Of a stretch of DNA of 64,000 bases, positions 52,620 to 61,726 are shown piece by piece. Numbering within the stretch: position 1 is the first letter of the stretch; the number at the start of each line of letters is the position of its first letter. The notes beneath the pieces were generated by a model. It did not search any database. It was not told the DNA's origin and saw only the letters and a program-made list of their open reading frames with translations. This stretch comes from Franconibacter helveticus LMG 23732 (lineage in GTDB: Bacteria; Pseudomonadota; Gammaproteobacteria; Enterobacterales; Enterobacteriaceae), in the NCBI RefSeq assembly GCF_000463115.2, contig NZ_AWFX01000024.1, positions 228,219 through 292,218 on the forward strand, given 5' to 3'. The position numbers and the translations under genes were made by a program.

Positions 52620-54176
52620 TTGATCCCGGACGTATCACAGGCGCTGGCCTGGCTGGAAAAACATCCTCAGGCATTGCAGGGCATTCGCCGCGGTCTGGAG
52701 CGTGAGACGCTGCGCGTCACGCCCGAAGGCCAGCTGGCGACAACCGGTCATCCGGAAAGCCTGGGCTCAGCCCTGACTCATAAGTGGATCACGACGGACT
52801 TCGCCGAAGCCCTTCTTGAATTTATCACGCCCGTTGATGGCGATATTGATCATATGCTGACCGTTATGCGCGATATTCACCGCGTAACGGCGCGCGCGCT
52901 GGGCGAAGAACGAATGTGGCCGCTCAGCATGCCTTGCTATGTGAAAGAGGGGCAGGATATTGAACTTGCTCAGTACGGCACCTCCAACGTTGGGCGCTTT
53001 AAGACGCTTTATCGCGAAGGGCTGAAAAACCGCTACGGCGCGCTGATGCAGACGATTTCCGGCGTGCACTACAATTTCTCGCTGCCCCTGGCTTTCTGGC
53101 AGGCGAAATGCGGCGTACAGGATGCGCAAAGCGGCAAGGAGGCGATCTCCGCCGGCTATTTCCGTTTAATCCGCAACTATTACCGCTTTGGCTGGGTGAT
53201 CCCGTATCTGTTTGGCGCCTCGCCCGCGATTTGCCCCTCATTTTTGCAGGGAAAACCGACCACGCTGCCGTTTGAGAAAACCGAAGGCGGCATGTATTAC
53301 TTGCCGTACGCCACTTCGCTGCGCTTAAGCGATCTCGGCTATACCAATAAATCGCAAAGCAATCTCGGTATTACGTTTAACGATTTGCAGACTTATGTGG
53401 CAGGATTAAAGCGCGCGATTAAAACCCCTTCTGAAGAGTACGCTCGCATGGGGCTGATGAAGGACGGCAAGCATCTGCAAATCAACACCAATATTTTGCA
53501 GATTGAGAATGAGCTTTATGCGCCGATTCGTCCTAAACGCGTCACCCGCGAAGGCGAATCGCCCTCTGATGCGCTGCTGCGCGGCGGCATTGAGTACATT
53601 GAAGTGCGCTCGCTGGATATTAACCCCTTCTCGCCGATTGGCGTGGATGAGCAGCAGGTGCGCTTCCTCGATCTCTTTATGGTCTGGTGCGTGTTGGCGG
53701 ATGCGCCTGAAATGAGCAGCGATGAACTGCTCTGTACGCGCAAAAACTGGAATCGCGTGATTCTGGAAGGACGCAAGCCTGGCCTGACGCTCGGCATGGG
53801 CTGTGAAACCGCCCAGCATCCGCTGAGCGAAGTGGGTAAAGATCTCTTTAAAGATTTGCGTCGCGTGGCCGTCACGCTCGATGCCATCGCGGGGAATCAT
53901 GAGTATCAACAGGTCTGCGATCAACTCGTTGCCTGCTTTGATGACCCGGAATTAACCTATTCCGCTCGTATCCTTCGTTCTATGATTGATAACGGCATTG
54001 GCGGCACCGGCCTTGCGCTGGCCGAGCAATACCGCGCAATGCTGCGCGAAGAGCCGCTGGAGGTGTTTACCGAAGCCGATTTCGAGAAAGAGCATGACGC
54101 TTCGTGGCAGCGCCAGCGTGAAATAGAAGAGAGCGATCGCGAGCCGTTCGATGAGTGGCTGGCGAAGCAGGCCTGA
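52620..54176 (+). CDS. gshA: Glutamate-cysteine ligase GshA
   Basis: A 518-residue ATP-dependent ligase, the first and rate-limiting step of glutathione synthesis. The family signatures [31 protein letters not shown] and [21 protein letters not shown] are present. The start is TTG at 52620: a strong GGGAGGT ribosome-binding site lies just upstream and this gives exactly the E. coli length, and E. coli gshA is known to start with TTG. An upstream in-frame ATG at 52581 has no ribosome-binding site and would add 13 unsupported residues. Confidence 0.96.
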   Translation: MIPDVSQALAWLEKHPQALQGIRRGLERETLRVTPEGQLATTGHPESLGSALTHKWITTDFAEALLEFITPVDGDIDHMLTVMRDIHRVTARALGEERMWPLSMPCYVKEGQDIELAQYGTSNVGRFKTLYREGLKNRYGALMQTISGVHYNFSLPLAFWQAKCGVQDAQSGKEAISAGYFRLIRNYYRFGWVIPYLFGASPAICPSFLQGKPTTLPFEKTEGGMYYLPYATSLRLSDLGYTNKSQSNLGITFNDLQTYVAGLKRAIKTPSEEYARMGLMKDGKHLQINTNILQIENELYAPIRPKRVTREGESPSDALLRGGIEYIEVRSLDINPFSPIGVDEQQVRFLDLFMVWCVLADAPEMSSDELLCTRKNWNRVILEGRKPGLTLGMGCETAQHPLSEVGKDLFKDLRRVAVTLDAIAGNHEYQQVCDQLVACFDDPELTYSARILRSMIDNGIGGTGLALAEQYRAMLREEPLEVFTEADFEKEHDASWQRQREIEESDREPFDEWLAKQA

Positions 54177-54181
54177 AAAAG

Positions 54182-54254
54182 AAAAAGGCCACATCACTGT
54201 GGCCAAATTTTCATCTCTGAGAACAGGGATGATGATAACAAATGCGCGTCTTTC
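54182..54254 (-). ncRNA. micA: Small RNA MicA
   Basis: On the minus strand from 54254 the sequence begins GAAAGACGCGCATTTGTTAT, then CATCATCCCTG, matching the 5' target-pairing part of E. coli MicA. It then has an internal hairpin (TCTCAGAGATGA) and ends with the terminator GGCCACA-GTGA-TGTGGCC plus TTTTT. The terminator loop differs from E. coli while the stem is kept. MicA is an Hfq-dependent sRNA, induced by sigma-E, that represses ompA and other outer-membrane protein mRNAs. Its place between gshA and luxS, antisense to the luxS leader, is as in E. coli. The 3' end is approximate. Confidence 0.93.
54187..54212. terminator. Shared hairpin: MicA terminator and gshA 3' end
   Basis: A 7-bp stem GGCCACA/TGTGGCC with loop TCAC. 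The minus-strand reading is followed by TTTTTCTTTTT (MicA terminator). The plus-strand reading ends in AAATTTTC, so gshA termination here is weaker. Confidence 0.85.
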
Positions 54255-54260
54255 ATATGT

Positions 54261-54288
54261 TCAGACTCGCCCCGGAACCAAGAGTTCA
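54261..54288 (-). promoter_or_regulatory. Sigma-E promoter of micA
   Basis: On the minus strand a -35 TGAACTC (54282-54288) and a -10 TCTGA (54261-54265) are spaced 16 bases, close to the sigma-E consensus GGAACTT-N16-TCTGA, and sit six bases from the MicA start. Envelope stress should therefore induce micA. Confidence 0.8.
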
Positions 54289-54325
54289 GTTTAATTTAAA
54301 AAAAATCACTATCGGAGGTGACCAG

Positions 54326-54841
54326 ATGCCGTTGTTAGATAGCTTCACTGTCGACCATACCCGTATGGAAGCGCCAGCAGTCCGCGTAGCCAAAACCATG
54401 CATACGCCGCACGGAGATACCATCACCGTTTTTGATCTGCGCTTTTGCGTGCCAAACAAAGAAGTGATGCCGGAAAAAGGCATTCACACGCTTGAGCACC
54501 TGTTCGCAGGCTTCATGCGTGACCATCTGAACGGCAACGGTGTGGAAATCATCGATATCTCCCCGATGGGCTGTCGTACCGGCTTTTACATGAGCCTGAT
54601 CGGCGTGCCGGATGAGCAACGCGTCGCGCAGGCCTGGAAAGCGGCAATGGAAGATGTGCTGAAGGTAAAAGAGCAGAACCAGATCCCGGAACTGAACGTT
54701 TACCAGTGCGGAACTTACCAGATGCACTCGTTGCAGGAAGCGCAGGAGATCGCCCGCCATATTCTGGAGCGCGATGTACGCGTAAACAGCAATGAAGAGC
54801 TGGCGCTGCCAAAAGAAAAATTGCAGGAACTGCATATCTAG
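54326..54841 (+). CDS. luxS: S-ribosylhomocysteine lyase LuxS (AI-2 synthesis)
   Basis: A 171-residue metalloenzyme that cleaves S-ribosylhomocysteine to homocysteine and DPD, the precursor of autoinducer-2. Metal ligands are His54 and His58 ([10 protein letters not shown]) and Cys128 ([12 protein letters not shown]); the catalytic cysteine is in [10 protein letters not shown] (Cys83). The ATG at 54326 follows CGGAGGTG and gives the E. coli length; a start at 54242 would add 28 residues that run through the micA locus. A terminator follows. Confidence 0.98.
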   Translation: MPLLDSFTVDHTRMEAPAVRVAKTMHTPHGDTITVFDLRFCVPNKEVMPEKGIHTLEHLFAGFMRDHLNGNGVEIIDISPMGCRTGFYMSLIGVPDEQRVAQAWKAAMEDVLKVKEQNQIPELNVYQCGTYQMHSLQEAQEIARHILERDVRVNSNEELALPKEKLQELHI

Positions 54842-54858
54842 TCGCGTTCTGCGAAATT

Positions 54859-54888
54859 AAAAAAGGAGACCCTGGCGTCTCCTTTTTT
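54859..54888 (+). terminator. Terminator after luxS
   Basis: A 12-bp stem AAAAAAGGAGAC/GTCTCCTTTTTT with loop CCTGGC. Confidence 0.92.
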
Positions 54889-55264
54889 ATTTAAAACACC
54901 AGAGGCTTTTTTAAAAAAGAAACGTAACAGCATTATCAGCATGCAACGACACAAATCATGCATGACCTGTGAAGCGATAATTAACACCTTGTTGAGTGAG
55001 GTTATTCTCAGGCGTTATTACCCTGGCGTAAAAATTTTTATTTTCTTTTTATCGGCAGTTTCTGTTTCGCTTATATGAGTCACCGATTATTCTTTCTGGC
55101 CGCCCGGCGCACGGGCGTATCCGGCCCGTCAGGCGGGCAAAAGCGACGCTAAACGCCGGGTGTAATAACCCAGGCGGCTGGCAATAAGCGCTTTTCCCGG
55201 CGGCAAAAACCAGGGCGGGGAACAATAATAAACAGATGCATTAAGCCGGAAATACGGAAGACCA
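54889..55264 (+). promoter_or_regulatory. Gap between luxS and the GGDEF-EAL gene
   Basis: A 376-base stretch, AT-rich in its first half (runs such as GTAAAAATTTTTATTTTC near 55029) and GC-rich after 55100. A 5-bp hairpin GCCCG/CGGGC lies near 55124-55138. I see no supported gene, tRNA or strong promoter. The AT-rich half is the likeliest promoter/H-NS-type region for the downstream gene. Confidence 0.4.
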
Positions 55265-57862
55265 ATGATGAGATGGCTGGCAATAAAAGAGAATAAACGC
55301 TTATTTTCGCCTTCGACGGGAAGCACGGCATCTGTCGTGAAACGCTCGCTGCTGTTTATGCTTTCCCTGCTGGGACTTTTTTTCCTGATTGCTATTCTGG
55401 CGCTGCTGCGTATTGCCTGCGATATCAATAACCGGGCTGATGAGCAGAGCAAAACATTGCTGCAAAAAGCGCTACAAAACCAGCAAACCACTCTTAAAGG
55501 CCACGCCCGGGATTACGCCGCCTGGGGCGAATCTTATACCCATCTGCACAAAACGCTGGATACCGACTGGGCCTGGCAAAAACAGAATCTCGGCGCTTCT
55601 CTTTTTGACGATTTCAACTACGAAGGCATTTTCGTGATTGGCCCGCAGGGCGACACGCGCTATAGCGTTATCGAAGGCAAGCGCGCCAACCTGACGTTAG
55701 CGCAATGGTCCGGCAATCAGCCCCTGGCGGCGCTGAATGCGGCGCTGGCGAAAAATCCTCAGGAACCTGTCTCGCTCGCGCTTTCCATCAACGGCCAGCC
55801 TGCATTGCTGGCCGCCGCCTGGATAACCACGGGGGACGATGAGGATGTTCAGCCGGTTCCCGGGCCGCCTTCCATGCTGATGTTTATCGACCAGCTCGGG
55901 CCGCAGGAGCTACGTGAGCTTGGCGAAGAGTACGGTATCCGCGATCTCCATGTGCAGACGGCGGCGTCCCGCCAGGCTGATTACCGGCAGGTTGCTTTGC
56001 CGCTTGCGCTTCATAACGCCTCGGTGGTGCTGGAATGGCGCAGCGAAAACCCGGGCCGCAGCTTGCTGCTGGTAATGTTGCCGCTGATGGTTTTTATCTC
56101 GCTGTTGACGGCGCTACTGGCCGCCTGGCTGATGCGCAGCGCGCTGAATAAAGCCCGGCTTAATGACGAGAACCATTTTTTGCTGGAACAGAGCCGCCAG
56201 GCGTTGGCGGCGAGCGAAAGGCGCTTTCGCGACGTGGTGGAAGCCACCACCGACTGGATCTGGGAGACCGACGACCAGCTGCGTTTCACCTGGCTTTCCG
56301 AGCGTTTTCCGGTGATCACCGGCCATCGCATCGACGCCTGGCTCGGGCGACCCATCACGCAGTTTATTGAATGCGAGCAAATCGCGCTCGGCGACTGGCT
56401 GTTGCAGCCGGGGCAGACCGCGCACCGCGGGCTGACGCACTGCCGCTATTTTTCCGCTCAGGGGCATCAGCGGTATTGCAACCTGGTGGCGAAGCCCACC
56501 ACAACGCCGGAAGGCGCGCTGAGCTATCGCGGCACCGCTACCGACGTCACGCTGGAAGTAGAGGCGCAGGAAAGGGTGCAATATCTTTCGCACCATGACG
56601 AACTCACCGGCCTGCCAAACCGGGTGCGCATGAAAGAGTTCCTTGAAGGAAAGCTGCGGTCGATGCCCACCCGTGAGCACCCGCTGGCGATGATCAGTCT
56701 CGACCTGGATAAATTTAAACCCGTTAACGATCTGTTCGGCCACGGAGCAGGGGATGAAGTGCTGCATCAGATTTCTGAAAGGCTGCGCGCCTGCCTGCGC
56801 GATGTCGATCTGGTGGCGCGTCAGGGCGGCGATGAATTTATCCTTATTATTCCCGATATCGAACAGAAACAGGATATTGTCCACCTCTGCGAGCGCATCG
56901 TCCGGGAAATCCGCCGCCCGCTCTACATCCAGGACCACGAGATATTTATCGGCGCCAGCATGGGCATCGCCCTCGCGCCGCAGGATGCGGTGAACGCGAC
57001 CGACTTGCTGCGCTACTCGGATATCGCTTTGTATAAAGCGAAAAGCGCCGGGCGTAACGGTTGGGTGTTTTACAGCGCCGATATGGAAGAGCAAATTGTC
57101 CAGCGGCGCGAAATGGAAAAGAGCCTGCGCGAAGCGCTGAAAGAGGAGCAGTTCCGCCTGGTTTATCAGCCGCGTTACGACATGAAGGCAGGTCGCGTGG
57201 TGGCGGTGGAAGCGCTGCTGCGCTGGCACCATCCCGCGCATGGCCTGCTGATGCCGGACCAGTTTATTCCCCTTGCAGAGGAGACCGGGCTGATTATTCC
57301 GCTAAGCGACTGGGTGTTGAACACCGCCTGTCACGACGCGCAAAACGAGCTGCCGGGTATGGCGGTATCGGTCAATATTTCCGCCGTGGAGTTTCAGACC
57401 AGCGGGCTGGTGGCCCGGGTGCGTGAAGCATTACACACATCGAAGCTCGACCCGGCGCGCCTGGCGCTGGAGGTAACCGAAAACGCCACGCTGTGGAACC
57501 CGCAGAGCAGCCTTGAGATCATGAACGGGCTGAAAGCGCTGGGCGTGCGGCTGCTGATAGATGACTTCGGCACCGGCTACTCCTCGTTAAGCTACCTGCG
57601 CAACTTCCCGTTCGATGGCATTAAGCTGGATAAATCTTTTGTCGCGGGCATGCCGCATTCCGAGAACGCCAATAACATTGTCGAGAACATCATTGGCCTG
57701 GGCAAAGCGTTTTCGCTCAGCATTACCGCCGAAGGCGTAGAGACGCCCGAGCAACTTGAGCAGCTTAAAATGTTCCAGTGCGACGAATCGCAGGGCTACC
57801 TGATAAGCCGCCCGATGCCGCTTGCGGATCTGAAAGGGCAAATAGAAAAAATGGGTGAGTAA
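55265..57862 (+). CDS. Membrane CHASE4-PAS-GGDEF-EAL cyclic-di-GMP enzyme
   Basis: An 865-residue bifunctional cyclic-di-GMP protein. A membrane segment at about 28-50 is followed by a periplasmic domain of about 215 residues with the CHASE4-like motif RDYAAWGESYTHL (82-94). A second membrane segment (about 267-289) leads to a PAS domain (about 317-435, TTDWIWETDDQLRFTWLSE). The GGDEF domain has GGDEF intact at 521-525 and an inhibitory site RDVD at 512-515. The EAL domain has EAL at 649-651 and DDFGTGYSSLSYL, so both cyclase and phosphodiesterase could be active. It is a single gene with no E. coli counterpart between luxS and emrB. Two consecutive ATGs leave the start uncertain by one codon. 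Confidence 0.92.
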   Translation: MMRWLAIKENKRLFSPSTGSTASVVKRSLLFMLSLLGLFFLIAILALLRIACDINNRADEQSKTLLQKALQNQQTTLKGHARDYAAWGESYTHLHKTLDTDWAWQKQNLGASLFDDFNYEGIFVIGPQGDTRYSVIEGKRANLTLAQWSGNQPLAALNAALAKNPQEPVSLALSINGQPALLAAAWITTGDDEDVQPVPGPPSMLMFIDQLGPQELRELGEEYGIRDLHVQTAASRQADYRQVALPLALHNASVVLEWRSENPGRSLLLVMLPLMVFISLLTALLAAWLMRSALNKARLNDENHFLLEQSRQALAASERRFRDVVEATTDWIWETDDQLRFTWLSERFPVITGHRIDAWLGRPITQFIECEQIALGDWLLQPGQTAHRGLTHCRYFSAQGHQRYCNLVAKPTTTPEGALSYRGTATDVTLEVEAQERVQYLSHHDELTGLPNRVRMKEFLEGKLRSMPTREHPLAMISLDLDKFKPVNDLFGHGAGDEVLHQISERLRACLRDVDLVARQGGDEFILIIPDIEQKQDIVHLCERIVREIRRPLYIQDHEIFIGASMGIALAPQDAVNATDLLRYSDIALYKAKSAGRNGWVFYSADMEEQIVQRREMEKSLREALKEEQFRLVYQPRYDMKAGRVVAVEALLRWHHPAHGLLMPDQFIPLAEETGLIIPLSDWVLNTACHDAQNELPGMAVSVNISAVEFQTSGLVARVREALHTSKLDPARLALEVTENATLWNPQSSLEIMNGLKALGVRLLIDDFGTGYSSLSYLRNFPFDGIKLDKSFVAGMPHSENANNIVENIIGLGKAFSLSITAEGVETPEQLEQLKMFQCDESQGYLISRPMPLADLKGQIEKMGE

Positions 57863-57871
57863 AGCTAAAAG

Positions 57872-57907
57872 AAAAACCCGCCCGGCCAGGCCGTAAGCGG
57901 GTTTTTT
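57872..57907. terminator. Bidirectional terminator between the GGDEF-EAL gene and emrB
   Basis: AAAAACCCGC pairs with GCGGGTTTTTT around an inner GC-rich segment that can itself fold (CGGCC/GGCCG). T tracts occur in both directions for the convergent genes. Confidence 0.88.
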
Positions 57908-57909
57908 AC

Positions 57910-59448
57910 TTAGTGGGCGCCGCCACCGCCGCCGCCTGCGCCAAACGGCGGTCGGGCGAACCAGATAAGCCCCAGCAATATGACAAACATGCCGGCAGAG
58001 ACCCAGAAGATTTCGTTAGCGGAGATAATCAATCCCTGGTTGGTTATCTGCTGGGCGATATAGCCTGAAGCCTGCTGCTGCGTCATCCCCATGCCCTGCA
58101 ACTGATCGTACATCTGCTGGGCGTTCGGGTTATAGGGCGTGACCGACTCGGTAAACTGCGCGTGATGCAGCGACTCGCGGTTAGTCCAGAGCGTTGTGGT
58201 TATCGAGGTGCCGATAGAGCCTGCAAGGGTACGCACAAAGTTCGACAGGCTCGACGCCGCCGCCAGCCGCTCCGGCGGCAAGCCGGAAAGGGTGATGGTG
58301 GTCAGCGGCATAAAGAAGCAGGCCACCGCAAAGCCCTGAATAAACTGCGGCCACGCCGAAGCGCCGAAGTCCATGCCCGGCTCAAAGGTATAAGCGCGCC
58401 AGTAAAAGCAGACGGCGTACATAATAAAGCTGAACGTCACCAGCTTGCGCATGTCGAGCTTATGGGCAAAGCGCCCGATTATCGGCGACAGGATCACCGG
58501 AATAATCCCGACCGGCGCCGAGGCCAGCCCCGCCCAGGTGGCGGTATAGCCGTACACCTCCTGCAACAGCTGCGGCAAAAGCACTATCGAGCCGAAGTAG
58601 AGCATGTAGGCGAGACTGATGCAGAGCACCCCGATGGTAAAGTTTCGCGACTTAAACAGCGAAAGGTCGACTATCGGATGCTCGTCGGTTAGCTCCCAGA
58701 CTATCAGGAAACATATCGACACCACCGCCACGACCGCCAGCACCACCACTTCCGTGGAGTTAAACCAGTCGAGCTCTTTGCCGCGGTCGAGCATCATCTG
58801 CAAACAGCCAATGCCCGCTATCAGCAGCGCCAGGCCCACGGCGTCGATGCGCCGCTGCTCGGTGCGCGTCTCGCGATCGCGAAGGGTCTGCAACGTCATC
58901 AGCACCACAACAATGCCAATAGGCACGTTGATGAAGAAAATCCAGCCCCAGTGATAGTTATCGCTTATCCAGCCGCCCAGAATAGGGCCGCAGATAGGCG
59001 CCACGATGACCGTCATCGACCAGAGCGCCAGCGCGACGGAGCGTTTAGCGGGCGGATAGTTGCTCAGCAACAGGCTCTGCGAAAGCGGGATCAGCGGCCC
59101 GGCGACAATCCCCTGGATCACGCGGAAGAAAATCAGCATGGTCAGGCTGCTGGAGACGCCGCACGCCCAGGAAGCGATAGCGAAAGCGATAGTCGACCAG
59201 ATAAAGAGTTTTACCTCGCCGACCCGTTTGGCGAGCCAGCCGGTTATCGGGATCGAGATGGCGTTAGCCACCCCAAACGAGGTGATAACCCAGGTGCCCT
59301 GGCTCAACGAAGAGCCAAGGTTACCGGCGATGGTCGGGATAGCCACGTTGGCGATGGTGGAATCCAGCACCTGCATGAAAGTCGCCAGCGACAGGGCGAT
59401 GGTCATGATGACCAGCTTCGCCCCTTCAAGCGGTTTACGTTGTTGCAT
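57910..59448 (-). CDS. emrB: Multidrug efflux MFS transporter subunit EmrB
   Basis: A 512-residue, 14-segment DHA2-family major facilitator pump of the inner membrane, exporting hydrophobic compounds such as CCCP and nalidixic acid through EmrA and TolC. The N-terminal QVLDSTIANVAIPTIAGNLG is the DHA2 motif D1, and GWLAKRVGEVKLF is motif A. The C-terminus is an unusual glycine/histidine tail (GAGGGGGGAH). It follows emrA by 14 bases in an mprA-emrA-emrB operon. Confidence 0.96.
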   Translation of the reverse strand: MQQRKPLEGAKLVIMTIALSLATFMQVLDSTIANVAIPTIAGNLGSSLSQGTWVITSFGVANAISIPITGWLAKRVGEVKLFIWSTIAFAIASWACGVSSSLTMLIFFRVIQGIVAGPLIPLSQSLLLSNYPPAKRSVALALWSMTVIVAPICGPILGGWISDNYHWGWIFFINVPIGIVVVLMTLQTLRDRETRTEQRRIDAVGLALLIAGIGCLQMMLDRGKELDWFNSTEVVVLAVVAVVSICFLIVWELTDEHPIVDLSLFKSRNFTIGVLCISLAYMLYFGSIVLLPQLLQEVYGYTATWAGLASAPVGIIPVILSPIIGRFAHKLDMRKLVTFSFIMYAVCFYWRAYTFEPGMDFGASAWPQFIQGFAVACFFMPLTTITLSGLPPERLAAASSLSNFVRTLAGSIGTSITTTLWTNRESLHHAQFTESVTPYNPNAQQMYDQLQGMGMTQQQASGYIAQQITNQGLIISANEIFWVSAGMFVILLGLIWFARPPFGAGGGGGGAH

Positions 59449-59462
59449 ACCACCTCCGCGGA

Positions 59463-60635
59463 TTAGTCCGCGTTCGCCTGCACAATGTCGTTGATCAGTT
59501 TATTAACCGGCTCAAGGCTGATTTCACGCGCGTTGCTTTCATACGCGGGCTGCTTGCGGCTCTGGGTCGCCAGCACGGCGCCGTCGCGGTTGGTGGTATC
59601 CACTTTCACAAGCGTAGACAGGCCGATGCGCAGCGGGTGCTGCTCCAGCTGTCTGGCGTCGATCTCCACACGGACCGGCAAACGCTGCACGACTTTAATC
59701 CAGTTGCCGGTGGCGTTCTGCGCCGGCAACAGCGAGAAGGCGCTGCCGGTCCCCATATCCAGGCCGACGACTTTGCCGTTATAGGTCACTTCATCGCCGT
59801 AGATATCGCTGACCACCGTGGCAGGCTGGCCGATGCGCATGTGCGCAAGCTGGGTCTCTTTGAAGTTGGCGTCTACCCACAGGTTGCTGGCGGGAACGAT
59901 CGCCATCAGCGGGGTGGTAGGGCTAATCTGCGCGCCCACCTGAACGGCACGACGAGAGACATAGCCGCTCATCGGGCTGACAATTTTGGTGCGCTGGAGC
60001 GCAAGCCAGGCGTTACGCACTTCGGTGGCCGCCTGCTGTACAGCCGGCTGATCTTCAAGCTTCGTGCCGAGGATCATCGCCTGGTTGGCGTTATATTGCT
60101 GAACCGCCACGTCAAGCTGCGCCTGGGCGCTCGCCACTGCGTCGCGGGCGTGTTGCAACTCTTCACGGCCAATCAGGTTGGCGCTGCCCAGCGGCACGCG
60201 ACGGTTAAGGTCGCTCTGCGCTTGGGCGAGCTGGGTTTTTTGCAGCTCGATATTCGCCTGATACTGTTTGCTGTTGATCATCAACTGGCGGGTCTGGCGT
60301 ACGCTGGAAGCAAGCTCCGTTTGCGCGCGCTCAAATGCCTGCTGGGCGTCGGTCGGGTCGAGGGTAACCAGCACGTCGCCTTTATTAACAAAATCGGTGT
60401 TCTCTACCCAGACTTTGGTTACGCTGCCGGAAACCTGGGACATAATCTGCACCTGGTTGCCTGCCACGTAAGCGTCGTCGGTTTCCTCATAGTGACGCAG
60501 CACTAAAAACCAATAGATCCCATATGCCACGGCAATAATAACAAAGAGCAAAGTCAGTAAAATCAGGGCGCTTTTGCGTTTCCCTTTCTTTTTGACTGGT
60601 TGCTGCGGGGTCTGGCTCTCCGCATTTGCGCTCAT
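59463..60635 (-). CDS. emrA: Multidrug efflux membrane fusion protein EmrA
   Basis: A 390-residue periplasmic adaptor of the EmrAB-TolC pump. A basic N-terminus (KKKGKRK) and one membrane anchor (about 25-47) precede the lipoyl/barrel halves (ETDDAYVAGNQVQIMSQVSGSV; RTKIVSPMSGYVSRRAVQVG) and a long helical hairpin with QAQLDVAVQQYNANQAMI. I chose the ATG at 60635 (GGAGAG upstream, exact E. coli length) over one four codons earlier. It is 134 bases downstream of mprA, with a 13-bp hairpin in between. Confidence 0.96.
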   Translation of the reverse strand: MSANAESQTPQQPVKKKGKRKSALILLTLLFVIIAVAYGIYWFLVLRHYEETDDAYVAGNQVQIMSQVSGSVTKVWVENTDFVNKGDVLVTLDPTDAQQAFERAQTELASSVRQTRQLMINSKQYQANIELQKTQLAQAQSDLNRRVPLGSANLIGREELQHARDAVASAQAQLDVAVQQYNANQAMILGTKLEDQPAVQQAATEVRNAWLALQRTKIVSPMSGYVSRRAVQVGAQISPTTPLMAIVPASNLWVDANFKETQLAHMRIGQPATVVSDIYGDEVTYNGKVVGLDMGTGSAFSLLPAQNATGNWIKVVQRLPVRVEIDARQLEQHPLRIGLSTLVKVDTTNRDGAVLATQSRKQPAYESNAREISLEPVNKLINDIVQANAD

Positions 60636-60696
60636 GTTTCTCTCCACGTTCTTCTTATTTTCTTTTGTTATCGGCTGTGCCGACCGGTTTTAGCCA

Positions 60697-60726
60697 GACA
60701 GGCCAGCAGTATCCTGCTGGCCTGTC
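60697..60726 (-). repeat. 13-bp hairpin between mprA and emrA
   Basis: GACAGGCCAGCAG pairs perfectly with CTGCTGGCCTGTC around a four-base loop (TATC on the plus strand, GATA as transcribed). On the transcribed minus strand no T run follows (TGGCTAAAAC), so it is not a classical terminator. It could be an attenuator, an RNase stop protecting mprA mRNA or an operator. Confidence 0.75.
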
Positions 60727-60769
60727 GTGTCAGTCTTTTTGAAATAATGCCAAACGCGCTGATGGGAAA

Positions 60770-61300
60770 TTAGCGCACCGCTTCGAGCACGCTTTCGTCT
60801 TCATCCATCTGGTCGAGGCGGGTCAGCAGCTTACGGGTGATCTGCTCAAGTTGCTCTTTCTCGCTGGTGCTTAAAGAGGACCAAAGCTGATGCAGGCAGT
60901 TATGCTGCGGCGGCAGCACCTGGCTTAAGAACTCCTGGCCTTTGGCGGTCAGGTGCAGGTGCAGACAACGGCGGTCGTTGTCGCTTTCGCGGCGTTCAAT
61001 CCAGCCGCGCTTTTCCAGTTCATCGGCGATGCGCGTGGCGTTGGTGCGCGAAGAGCCCAGCGCGCAGCTCAGCTCGCTTGGCTGGATGCTGTGGTTTTCC
61101 TGCGACTCAAGCGTTATCAACGCCATAAACAACGTCTCGTTAATCCCTTGAGCTTTCAGCATCTTATTGCGATTTTCCAGCAGCTTGCCTTGCATGTGCA
61201 TGCACAGGCGGGTGAGCAGAATTTCCTGGTAGGGAAAATCTTCGTAGCGGCTGGCGCGGAATTTCAGCATTTGTTCAATGGGCGTAAACGAACTATCCAT
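60770..61300 (-). CDS. mprA: MarR-family repressor MprA (EmrR)
   Basis: A 176-residue MarR-type winged-helix repressor of emrAB and of itself, released by uncouplers and other pump substrates. The recognition helix region [44 protein letters not shown] is characteristic. The length equals E. coli MprA. Its promoter is probably in the 93-base gap to ygaH (see 61329-61358). The operon mprA-emrA-emrB follows on the same strand. Confidence 0.96.
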   Translation of the reverse strand: MDSSFTPIEQMLKFRASRYEDFPYQEILLTRLCMHMQGKLLENRNKMLKAQGINETLFMALITLESQENHSIQPSELSCALGSSRTNATRIADELEKRGWIERRESDNDRRCLHLHLTAKGQEFLSQVLPPQHNCLHQLWSSLSTSEKEQLEQITRKLLTRLDQMDEDESVLEAVR

Positions 61301-61328
61301 TTGGGCATAACCTCATTAATTACAGCCG

Positions 61329-61358
61329 ATATAATAACTATTGTGACAAATAAAGCAA
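61329..61358 (-). promoter_or_regulatory. Candidate mprA promoter
   Basis: On the minus strand TTGCTT (61353-61358) and TTATAT (61329-61334) are spaced 18 bases in an AT-rich segment just upstream of mprA. In E. coli the repressor binds this promoter region. Confidence 0.45.
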
Positions 61359-61393
61359 ACATATTAATCACGGCTATGTATCAGCAAAATCTA

Positions 61394-61726
61394 TTAAAAC
61401 ATCAGGAGCTTCCAGGCGATTCCATAGCCCAGAGCACTCAACAGCGTGGAAAAAATAATGCTGCGAGCCTTGTAGTAACTCACTCCCAGAACCGCAAAGC
61501 CAACAAGCGTCGGGAGCAACCGGTGAGTATCGTGCAAAATTTCCGGAACGCTGGAGACCACCAGCAGCGCACAGATGGACGCGATACCAATTGTGTCGAG
61601 CAACACGCGGGTTGCTCCACGTTTTGCCGCCGGCGCCGCGCTGGCACGCAGGCGTAAGGGCAAATAGCGAAAAAGATAGTTAACGCACCCCACCAGCAGG
61701 CCGAGCAGCAGCACGTCAGTGCGCAT
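61394..61726 (-). CDS. ygaH: L-valine exporter small subunit YgaH
   Basis: A 110-residue AzlD-family inner-membrane protein with about four hydrophobic segments, partner of YgaZ in export of L-valine (reported also for L-methionine). Signature regions are [13 protein letters not shown] and [22 protein letters not shown]. It overlaps the ygaZ stop by 11 bases, so the two are translationally coupled. Confidence 0.93.
   Translation of the reverse strand: MRTDVLLLGLLVGCVNYLFRYLPLRLRASAAPAAKRGATRVLLDTIGIASICALLVVSSVPEILHDTHRLLPTLVGFAVLGVSYYKARSIIFSTLLSALGYGIAWKLLMF

Noticed and set aside
54242..54325. A longer LuxS beginning at 54242
   Set aside because: The extra residues cross the micA gene and promoter; the ATG at 54326 has CGGAGGTG and gives the conserved length.
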